64,000 nt of DNA from Carex sylvatica (lineage: Eukaryota; Streptophyta; Magnoliopsida; Poales; Cyperaceae), in the NCBI GenBank assembly GCA_964058845.1, contig CAXKVR010000167.1, forward strand, positions 124,001 through 188,000, written 5' to 3'. This document shows positions 48,913 to 59,751 of the stretch, piece after piece. How positions within the stretch are numbered: the first letter of the stretch is position 1; each line of letters starts with the position of its first letter. The notes under the pieces are model-generated. The model was not told where the DNA came from. It saw only the letters and a list, made by a program, of their open reading frames with translations, and ran no database searches. Made by a program: the position numbers and the translations under genes.

Positions 48913-49226
48913 AATTGAGTCTGGTTCGATTTGAAATTGGTCTAATTTGGTTTAAAATTAGTCTTAGTTCTGTCTGAAACTTTCAACTTTTTTTATTTTT
49001 TTTCAATTCGTCTCAATTCTAAAATGAATCAAATCAGCTTACTTCAAAATTGGTTCTAACTCGAACTTGAATTGAGTCTGGTTCAGTTTGAAATTGGCCA
49101 GGTTCGGTTTGAAATTAGTCTGGTTCTATCTGAAACCTTCAACTTTTTCGATCTTTCTTCAATTCGTCTCAATTTAAACTGTTAATGAACCAAATCGAAC
49201 TAGTTTGAATCGCACTGAATTGAACT
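48913..49226. repeat. 157-bp tandem duplication
   Basis: Two diverged copies start at 48913 and 49070. Both contain aattgagtctggttc, then tttgaaattgg, tctgaaac.ttcaactttt and tcaattcgtctcaatt in the same order. They are non-coding. Confidence 0.7.
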
Positions 49227-49612
49227 CGAACTCTTCTTTTAAATTCGAAATTATGCTTTAATTTCAAATCAACGCAATTCAAAATTAGTTCGAACCAAAC
49301 TCAAACTGTATTAAGTTCGACTCGTTTGCTGCACTAGAACTTGCAACTGGTCCATGTATGCTTAATTTGTAAAATACGACGAAAGATGACAGTTTAAAAA
49401 TAAAGATATTAAAAATGCAAGAGTCAGTTTTTAAGCTGAACACTGACACTTTATTTTGAGCCTCCTGTTCAGCTGATCGACATATCAAATTCTATATTAA
49501 GGAATTTTAAAGCGACAAGATGTATTGAAATCCGGATGTTTGCAATTTTAGTGTACGTCTTATCTACAAATTAAATATATAGTATGTTTAATACATTTTA
49601 TTTATTTATTTT

Positions 49613-49833
49613 GGGTATTGGGTTTTGTCCAAAGGGATTTGAACAAAGTCGTTTTCAAAGTCAAACTTAAACGTTTGATTTGCATTGAGATTTATACAAA
49701 TATATTTGTAACTTAATAAATTTAAATGATTCTTTAAATCTAAATAGATGTACTAATATTGATGCAGATCGGACAGTTTAGATTCGACTTTGGATGAAAC
49801 TTGTCCAAAGTCGTTTGGTCAAAACCTCCACCC
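49613..49833. mobile_element. small foldback MITE, ggttttgtccaaa type
   Basis: Left gggtattgggttttgtccaa and right, inverted, gggtggaggttttgaccaa, with inner aacaaagtcgttttc against its partner. Related to the element at 58679-58900. Flanks are T/A-rich, so no target duplication is certain. Confidence 0.6.
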
Positions 49834-51604
49834 TTTATTTTTAAATAATCATAATAAAAATCAGCATTAATGCCGCGATCACACGTCGTAGACGGATCAT
49901 AATATCAACACTACTAATTTTTTTTATTAATACAACACTATCTAAATATTTTAATATATAGACAAATTTACCCTTTATTAACTATTTTCTTAAAAAACTG
50001 TATCTCTCATTCACCATTGTAAGATTTTCTTTCCTTAAAAGTTTCTTAAAAAATAATAATATTCTTTCATTCTCATACATTATTATATATTTTTTATTTC
50101 TTTAAAAGTTAAATTAATAAATTAAATAAATATTTGATCATATTCGTTATTTATATATTTTATCATACTTTTAAGATTTTAAAATATATTACAAAAATGA
50201 AATATTTTATTATATTATTGAAAATCTATTATCATATTCGTTTATTTTACCCAACTCCACAAATATCTACTTAAAGCATAAAAATTGGCAAAATATTTTT
50301 TGTTGGATATAAATCTATGGATACTGATATGTATAAATTTTACCAACAATACTTTTTTCAGACGGGATCTTTTCAATTATTTTTCATTGAATATATTCAT
50401 TATTATATTTGTTATAGATAATAAAACTCATTTAAATGAAAAAATCAAGAAAAAACATGTTAGAAAAAGGGTTTTCCAAAATGAAAAACGTTTATAATAT
50501 ATCTTTTAAATGAAGATTTTATGCTCTATGTTGTAACATTTTGAATATTTGTGTTATAATTAAATTTATTAATTGTCAAAAAATTATTTTGTTGTTGAGA
50601 AAAGAGATATATAGACAAGTTTTTAATATTATTATTAGAGAAAAGGTTCTCGTCCACACTGTTTTGTCCACCATCTGTCCACAACGCTAATCTAATGAAC
50701 TGCCAACTGTATTCGAACTTCATTTTATAAAAGTTTCTCGATTAGCGCTTTCTGTTTTTGAAAATAATTAGTAATCTCTCTTTCCGCTCTCTATTCACAG
50801 AAACAAAACTTATCTTTTTCTCTCTTTCTGATCTCTCTTTCTCTCTTCACAAAATGTTCTCCTCTTCTCAACCCCTTCCCTTCGACAACCTCTCCTTTAA
50901 CGGTCTCCTCTTCGACGGGTTCTTGATCATGCAGATCTGAACAACCTTCTCTCCTACAGTTCATTTTTCAACGGCAACACCACTACTCGCCGCTCGCCGG
51001 CGCCACTACTCGTCGGCGCTTTCTTCTCTCCGACAAACTTCACCGACATCTCTCTTAGATTCTAATGGATACAGACGATCTAAGAGAGGCGATCTGGAGA
51101 AGAGAGATAAGAGCGAGGCGATCTGGAGCATAATCGGGTTATTTTACAGTATTCAAAATAACTTGTTTATTTACTAATCTATTTAAGTTTTGTTTCTTCT
51201 ATTGATTTGAATTGATGATGATGATTTTCTTGCTTCTATTGAAGTTTTATTTGAATTGAATTGATGTAGTCTCAAGCGTGTATGCATTATATGAACATTG
51301 ATTTGAATTTTAGTTGTATCATTTACTGTATAATAACGGATCTCACATTATCTAATGGTCTGATTTGAATTGCATAGTTCATTTTCTTTATGTCGTTGTT
51401 TTGAATTGTCTGATGTACGGAATTACATGATTCTATATTTTATTTTACAGTATTCGATTTCACCTTCGAAAAAATAACACAATGGAATTTTATCGTCTCT
51501 GAAGTAGTCAATTAACATATACCACTTTAGATCTGGTGAAATATGTAGCGTATTTTTACATGATATAGTTCACATTTTTACATGATATATGCATTATTTT
51601 ATAA

Positions 51605-51660
<56 letters not shown>

Positions 51661-52725
51661 GATGTTTACAGGATTACAGTATATAGTTCACAATTTTACA
51701 TGATATAGTTCACTGTTTTAGATGATACATAGTGTTACACCAAAAGGTAGCATAAAGTTTCAGTACAGCAAGTTGTACCTTTTAATCTTGAATACACTTT
51801 CGATTCAGACTGCAAGTGCACAATCTTATCGTGTAATATAATCAGGTATCGATTCTGAAGAAGGTTCAAATCTAAACTGGACTCTACCTAAATTACTTAA
51901 AAACTAGAGTTGAAAAATAGTTGGTTGTTTATATTCCTAACAATTCCATGAAGCATTAAAAAGTTTTCAAATTAAAGAAGTAACAGAACTAATTGATTGT
52001 GGAGAATAATTTTGTCTATCAAATAGAAAATTTAAATTGTATTGTGTTAATAATATATTTTATAGTGTTAATATCAGCTCTAAACTCGTAGCTAAATTAA
52101 ACAACGGAGATCTCAGATCTCAAAGCCTGATGAACAAGCAAAGTGTATATGACCTAATCCCCGAAACTCGAGCTATGTGGAATTTTATGCAACGGATAGA
52201 AGACCGGTCATTCATTCGCTACATATGATATTACAGAAAAAAAGCACAGAAGAAGATTTTAAAGCTAGAAACTTAGAATAGATGGGTGGGATCTCCTGTA
52301 TTTCTTAAAATACAAGTACATAGCCATACAGTCTGACAAGACATTATTAAATGAAAGCGATATTCTTCGGGGCCCGTACATCACGGAAATGTAACACAAA
52401 TGGGGCACTATCACCGCCAGAGGAATGCTGATCCTCTATTGCATGAAAACCGCCGAAACGGCGAAACCCAAAATAAAAGAATAAATAATAGAAATAGAGT
52501 CGTCATTCGTCAGACAATTCCAGAGCGGTGCCTCGTGTAACCGATAGGGTTTTCTCTTCTCGCAAGCCTAGTTGCCTCTCCTCTCTCTCTCTCTCCTCCC
52601 CCCCCCGGAGAAAAGGAAAAATTGAACGCTAATCGGCGCGATTAGGGTTTGAAAAAGTAGGAATTGTTAAGATCCGTAAGTTTGGATCTCTAAAATTATC
52701 GTGACATTTCAAATCCGTCGATTCT
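49834..52725. other. spacer and C3H6 promoter; leader-like patch at 50640-51140
   Basis: Mostly AT-rich. The 50640-51140 patch is pyrimidine-rich and then GC-richer, with a short frame starting MFSSSQPLPFDNLSF at 50854 and the words gaggcgatctggag repeated at about 51085 and 51116. It resembles a 5' leader and first exon of a lost or captured gene, but nothing follows it. The final part (about 52500-52725) is the CT-rich leader of the CCCH gene. Confidence 0.35.
51608..51660. repeat. (TTA)n microsatellite
   Basis: About 17 uninterrupted TTA trinucleotides. Confidence 0.9.
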
Positions 52726-55700
52726 ATGGTAGAAATGGGAAGAACACGGCGATTGAAGAGGGTTTCGTGGGCCCCTGGTGTCAATCTTTGTCAGGTATAA
52801 TCCAATTCACACATCGATCAATCCAAATAAGCATCTTTGTTTATTTTCCTTCCATAATAAAATAAGTGCTCCTGTTCGATAAATCGACAATTGTTGAATC
52901 GAGCTTTATCTAATATTCCCTAAAATTTGTTAACTTTCTGCGATTTGAGTAATAATTAAAAAAAAATTAAAATTTAGGCTGCGGTCTGCATGTGACGCTT
53001 TAAACAAACTTGAGAGAGATCCGTGATGTATGTAAAATTTCTCTTAACTATATAACTTGAGAAAAAATTAGTGGTGCATTCCAAAAACTTATTTATTATT
53101 GTTCAAACAACTTCTTACAAAATTTCAACTGATTAAGACAATTCTAGCAAGAATATTTTCAATTGCAATCTTCTTAATCATTGTTATTTGTGCTATTTTT
53201 GAAAGTACTCAATTTTTTTAATTAAACGATATCTAATTTCCACACAATTGGCGTGCCAAAATCCCAATGAAATCCTCCTGTAATATCAGTTGTAATATGT
53301 ACACGAAAGCAACCATTTTTTCTGTAAGGAATCAAGGCGGATGCCTTCGAGTAGAACCTAATAAGCTTTCAGCATAATTGGGATCAAATATTGTGCTTTT
53401 GTTTTCTTTTCCTTGATTTTTTTTGTGAATTGGTGAAATTTTTCCTCATGGTGAAGGACAGAAATTAGCATCCGACTAATAAAGCTTAAATGTTTTGTTT
53501 TTTGAAACTTCTTCGATATAGAAATAATGGCTTGAAATAACCTATTACAGTAAAAGTGTTTTTAGAAAATCCATGCATGCCAAAACTATTTCTGAAATTA
53601 TGTGGTAAAAACAGCAAAACAATAAAAAAAAGTTCATGTCAATTTGAGCTGATATTTTTATTTTGAAGTTCTCTTTTATTTTATATTTAGCTTAAAATAA
53701 TACTACCTGCGGCTCTATTGTTCTTGTAATTATAAAATCTCCAAATTTAAACCTGTTTGTCAAGATAAAGTGGGTGCCAATACTGTATCAAGAAATGGCT
53801 GATCTGAGATCTAGTATGGACTAAGCTTTTAGGTACCAAGAACACAGATTTATTTGAAGTCTTGTAAATTGGAACTTCCCAACTTATCTAGGAATAAAAG
53901 ATGGTTACTTTGAAACAACAGTGAGGGACGTTCTATACTTATCTAAGATGAGAAGGAAAATTGCAGTGACTTTATAATCCTGCAAACTTACTTTTTAAAA
54001 TAAACCACCAAACCATATGCTAAATATGATTCTTTAATGAACTTTTCATAATTAACATTGCAGTGTTATTTTCTTAAGCATCAGAAATGATGAAGCGTAG
54101 AGTGAGAATTTGTAAAATTCTATGGAATTATCACTCCATTGTTGCCCTTAACACAAAAAAGTAATTCCAAAAGGAATTAGTGATAGAAGTACAATAGAAA
54201 AGCCTGATCTAAATCCAGAATGGAGAATAGAATCAGTCTAATTACTTCACAACAACCACATTATTTTTGAAATCTTTAAAACAGATGGAAAATCAGATAG
54301 GGCATGGTTTCTCTGGCAATTTTTATAAACTGGTCTTGCTCCTGGATTGCACAAGTTTCTACTTAGCTTGCACCAAAAGTGTCCATGAAATTTAAAAGCA
54401 CTAAAATAACAAGAATTGAGTAATAAAATAAATATCAGCAGATTTCTTTACCAATTCTGGTGGTGCGTGCCAAATTTAGAAAAGAAAAAACAGAAAATAA
54501 TGTCAGGCAGTTATTTCCATTTCTGAACATAATTTAATGTGAATTTCATGCTGTAATATATTCATTGTAGCATAAAGATCATAGAACAAGTAATCCTGAA
54601 ATACACATCCTTTCTGAAAGTGTGAAAAACCAGGGAACAAAATAGCCACCTTAATTTGACAATTGTACAAATTTTTTGGCTATGCATAATTCTACTGGTA
54701 CACAGCTCTAGTGTCAGCTGCTGGATCCACCATTCAGGGATGTGCAGTGTAAATAAAAAATCAATAAGAGTTCCTTCCTGGTGATACTTCAAATTAATTT
54801 ATTAAAATAAACTATTTTAGCCCTTAATATTCTTTTTATTGTGTCTAATATATATGATGCCATATAAAATCTGTAATTTTGCTTGCAAAGCACAAGATAT
54901 GTTTGTGTTGCTTAATTTTTATCTGCTTGTTCTATGGGGTACTTCCGTGTACAGATTAATATAAGCACGGTACTCTTTATGAATCTTGCTTTACTGTTTA
55001 AAAGGGAGAAGAGAAAATCTCCGAATATAAAAATATTGAAGACTAATGAACTTATGAAGATAAATCCTATTTTGTACACTCATAACCAGTAAAAAAAAAG
55101 CACGAGAAACTAAAATGGAGGATGAATTATTCTAAAATTTTATTAAGATGCCCAATTGTGCTCATATGTTGTTTGTATACTCAGGTCCGGCTCTTTCTGT
55201 CAGAAGATGCGCCATGTAAGTCTGGACTCAGTGCACAGGATCATCTTCAAGCAAAAGATTCATGGACAATGCACGCCAGTTCTGGGTCCACCTCTGACGA
55301 CTCCCCATTGCCACCTGGCTTTGAGTCAGTACACAATCAAAACCGCCCCAAGACTGATATTTCCAAGATCCCTCTTATTCGCTGGAAATGCCCTCCCAAG
55401 GTATTGAAATTTTCCTTTTACTGCAGCAGTCCCTTTGTATGGCAAACCAATTTATGTGTTGCGAAATTCAAATCTTGATTTACAAGTATAATCATTTCTT
55501 CTAAATCCTTTTGACATGTTAACTACAGATAGTGTTGAATCCAGAGTGGTATGTAGTTTCTGGGGAAGAAAGCAAAGAGGTAGCTAAACAAAATCAAAGA
55601 ACTTTTGGGGTGCTTGAAGCAATTTATCCACGTGAATCTACTATTCCTCCAAAGTAAATATAAACCTTCTTTTATTCAAATAATCCCTTGTTCAGTATAT

Positions 55701-57703
55701 GTAATAAATCAGTATCATGCAGATACAAGCTGGTTATTACCTGAGTTGTATGCTTCCCATATATAAGAGCAAGGATTTTGGACATATGCCAGCATCTTAA
55801 CGTATTTCCAATGATACCCAACATTTCTCCTATTTTAAACATACACCCAGAGTTTTTGGGACTTTTGCAACTGGTACTTTACATTTAGAACAGTTTTATT
55901 CGTGTACGTATATTTCAACAGACACTGACAAGTTTTTCCCAACTCTTCTTTTTGTTTGCTTTCTTTTGCATTAAGCACAGATTTGAAATAAAATTAGGCT
56001 AGAGAAAAGTAGAATTTGGGATAATTTCTTACTGCCTCACTTCAAATTGTCAATATGAAAATTGTAGGTTAATGCAGTAAACTGGTTGCTTGTCTTAATA
56101 ATTGGTTATGCTGGGTGGGTCTTGCTTGCAAATAACCTCAAAATGTGGGGGTGCTTAATTGCAAATTGAGAAATGTTGGTATTTTTTGGGAAAATGCAAT
56201 AAAAACTGTGAAATATTTTTTAATATACCTGTGAAACATGTTTATGAGGGACTATTATGATCACCGTTCTTCTACTTTAGACGACACACAAAACTTTTAA
56301 CCAAATGGAAATGTCCTTTACAACACTTGGGAAGGGGTGGGGGTGGAGCGTGAATTGTGATTAAAGGTTGCTGATATATTTTTTCATAAGCTTTAGAAAA
56401 TCATTATCTTGCATATTCTTAACTTTGTTTTTTGCTTTTGTATAGTCCTAGCATCTCAGCTGAAGCACAAGAATCCCACCGTGATGACTCTTTGATCCAT
56501 CTGGTTCCTCTTACCGCAATTGAAGACGATGACCCATCAGACCTGTTCGACTCTCAATCGGTCCAATCAGAGCCTAGCCTAATCATATCGAATCAATCAA
56601 ACTCAGTTTTGCACCCAATCACTGCACCACCTCCTGCACAAGTCCCACCAAGCAGTGTTAGTTCAGGCCCCACTCTTGCTGACATGTCAAAGATGTTATC
56701 AAGACTTGGTTCACATGCTGATGTTGCAGCTGCCACTGCAGCTGCAATAACTGCACTAACAAGTGCAGAGCAAGGGAATCTGATCGATCAAAACCTGCTT
56801 ATAAAAATCTTAAGTGATCCCTCTCTGATTGAGATGTTGCTTACTACTGAGAACCAAAAACCAAATCCTAAACCACCACAACCCGCCACTGCTAGTATGC
56901 CCCTGTCAGCTCCACTCCCAGTGCCACCACCACTGCCGCCGCCACAACATTCAGCTCAATTGTTTAATAGTGCAAATGACCCTAACCCTAGGGCAACCCG
57001 ACCAGTGGTCCCTACCACCGCTTCAGGTCCACTGCCTCCGCTGCCACCTCAGCCTATGCATCACAACGTTCCTTTGTTTAACAGCATGAGAAACACAAAT
57101 GCCAATCCTAGACCACCCCAACCAATGGTAACTAACACAGTATCAGCCTCACTCCCACCACCTCCACCTCCTCGGCCTCATATGATACCTCAATTTAGTA
57201 GTGTCAGAACTACTATGGTCGGTTCAGTTGCTACACCGCCACCGCCTCTGCTGCCACAAATGATCACAACCACAATCAGATCATCGGCAAGTGTTACTCC
57301 AGCAAAGGATGCAAGCTATTACTTGAGTCTTATTAAGCAGCATGGGGGTGATAATTTAGGAAGTACAAATAGTCTTATAAAGCAGCATGGGGGTGAAAAT
57401 TTAGGAAGTACAAAGAGTCTTATAAAGCAGCATGGTGGTGAAAATTTAGGAAGTACAAATCCTGATGTAACGGCAATAGGTGCAGGTGCAGTGCAGTTCA
57501 AGGGTCAGCAACATGGGTTTTCGGGTACACGTGAGGGGACAAAGTCTAAGATAAAAAAAACTTGTGCCTTTTATAATACAGCAAGGGGGTGCCGGCATGG
57601 GGATAGTTGCTCGTATTTACATGAAAATTCAATGAATTCTAGGGATGAGAGAGCGAAGAAAAGAGTTAAGCTAGATAGTAATGGTATTGTGGGTAGAACT
57701 TAA
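52726..57703 (+). CDS. C3H6: CCCH zinc finger protein, AtC3H6-like
   Basis: Four in-phase exons, 52726-52794, 55185-55400, 55529-55653 and 56446-57703, give 555 residues. A second in-frame ATG at 52735 (MGRTRRLKRVSWAPG) may be the true start. The conserved N-terminal block reads KRVSWAPGVNLCQVRLFLSE, then PLPPGFES and IPLIRWKCPP. It is followed by an acidic stretch, an Ala-rich helix at about 210-240 and a long Pro-rich region. The single zinc finger at about 510-529 is C-x8-C-x5-C-x3-H (CAFYNTARGCRHGDSCSYLH), the RNA-binding CCCH type, followed by a basic RAKKRVK tail suited to nuclear import. The order and wording fit Arabidopsis C3H6 (AT1G19860), whose exact role is not established. A 15-residue unit is repeated three times before the finger. 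The first intron is 2.4 kb. The gene converges on the IQD gene. Confidence 0.88.
57326..57460 (+). repeat. three in-frame 45-bp repeats inside C3H6
   Basis: Residues about 431-475 are three copies of SLIKQHGG(D/E)NLGST(N/K). Copies differ at only a few bases, so the expansion is recent. One SLIKQHGG copy after a DASYY motif is usual for the family. Confidence 0.9.
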
Positions 57704-58678
57704 TGCATCTCTGATATGCATTTTTTTTATTTTTTTTGTGAGGGTAGAGGGGGAGGAGCATATTGGTGTCATCTGTTTTTCCTCTATTTCTCTCTCCCTC
57801 TATTTTTTTGTTTTGCTCTGTATGTTAGGTTCATGGGATGATGTTTATCATCCAAGATCCTGTTAGTGGATTCTTTGGTTGATTTCTAAGAAAGATTATT
57901 CCAATGAAAATAAAAAAAAATAGTGTATTGGGCCTCTTTGTGAATTGGAGGCTGTGGTAATCAAAGCAAAAGAAATTTTGAAAAACTTTTCGCATGTTTT
58001 TGAAAATGTTATTTATTTGTTGTAGAAAATTTCCATCTGTTTGAGTTTCTTTTCGCTTGTTACATGTAAATAACCATGGTGGCTATTGGGATTCCAGAAT
58101 ATTTAGTTGATTAGTGCACATTTAAAATCCAGAAATGAATTTATTTATTAGGCCCAAGTTGGAAGGATTATACATAATTTGAGCTTGCTGATTATTATCC
58201 GAGACAACTTCACTTCGGACTTGTCCATCGCCTCTTGTCACGACATCTCGCGTATACGGTCATTTAAGTAATCTCATACTTAATTTCTTACTTGGCTTAG
58301 AAGAATTCATATGTGAGGCGTTGAAATTTGAAAATAATCAAGAAATCCGGAGCAAAAATATCCCGGTGAGAACAATTTTATCCCGCAGCTTTATATGCTA
58401 TCTCATAGGAACAGAATTGACCAATACATTGTGGATAGGAATATTTGACTTTTCAGCCTTTTTACTCAAAAAAATATTTGACTTGCGTGTAATCCTATAT
58501 AATGGCTAGACTCCGCAAATTTGGGTCTCAATTTCTGTGACTAGCAGAAGCTAGGCTATCCATTTCCATAAAATCATGGCAGTACTCAGTCAGTTGTAAG
58601 TTGTAACTTTAGTAGTAGTAGCAGCAGGCGGCGACGGCAGCAACAGCAGCGGTAGTAGTAATCATTTAATAGAACTTT
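57704..58678. other. C3H6 3' UTR and convergent spacer
   Basis: No coding signal. A trinucleotide-rich patch (agtagtagtagcagcagg, then cagcaacagcagcgg) lies at about 58611-58662. Confidence 0.5.
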
Positions 58679-58900
58679 GAAATTGGGTTTTGTCCAAAAG
58701 GTTATGGACAAATTATATTCAAATTCGGATCCAAACCGTCCTATCTGCATTGCCAATGAGATTCGTGCTAACAAATAAAAATTAAATAAATTTAAACGAT
58801 TCCGTAAGTTTCAACCGTCCATGTGAAATACCGATTGGACGGTTTAGGTCCAAGTTTAAAATAAGATTTTGTCCAAAGTTTTTGGACAAAAACCCCACCT
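58679..58900. mobile_element. second ggttttgtccaaa-type foldback
   Basis: Left attgggttttgtccaaaagg and right, inverted, ggggtttttgtccaaaaact, with inner aaccgtcc and ggacggtt arms. Related to the element at 49613-49833. Its target duplication is uncertain. Confidence 0.6.
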
Positions 58901-59751
58901 TAAAACTTTATCATGTTGGGCTACGTTCTAAGTTTGAACTGTAAGCCCAATTGGAAAGACTAAAGGGACAACACAGAGTGAGCGCAACTCTCTTGCTAAC
59001 ACTGAGCTGGATGGTTGGCTAACAAGCAGAATGATGGGACAAAACTCAAAGAGGTTTTACGAGCAACATTTGTTGCAAAACCACAGGTTAGAGATGAGCC
59101 AATTCCATCTCTTACAAAAGACCATTCCTCTATTCCACGATCCCCTGAAATAGAGAATTAATTCATAACAGAGTAGAAGAGGGCCTTGTAAAAAATAAAA
59201 ATTTGCCTGCAAAAATTCAAACTCAATTCCACTTTTACAATTTCACGCAATTCCCATCTATTCAGCTCGAATAAAACATCTATTCCAACCTATTTCCGTT
59301 TCCTCCCCAGCCGAATATTAATCCCCATAAGAATTGTGCTTGAGGAATCAAGGCATAAGGTAAAACTAAATTCAAATGAAATTTCTGGAAATTATTGTAA
59401 AACAATCAGACATGTATCCGTCTCAATATCTGGCCATTAGATTTCACAAGTAATCAAAGCATATAATACTTTCAGTGTACTCTACAAAGCAACCATATCA
59501 TACAAAAACAACACCCACACACGAGAAAATAGAGAACTGAGGCCCAAACCTAAGAAGCAGAAAGTCACTATTTTTACAACATAATCACACACCAAGCTGA
59601 TGGCCTCATCATACATTACCTCGGAAAATATTAAAACACTATAACAAATAATCAAAAGGAACAAATTAAAATAACAAATGGATTTGAAAGCAAAGAAAAA
59701 CGAAACCACTAGAAAACAATTCACATATAAAATATTGCTAGATAGACCACC
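58901..59751. other. spacer and IQD32 3' UTR
   Basis: No gene seen. The part nearest 59752 is presumably the 3' UTR of the minus-strand IQD gene. Confidence 0.4.
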
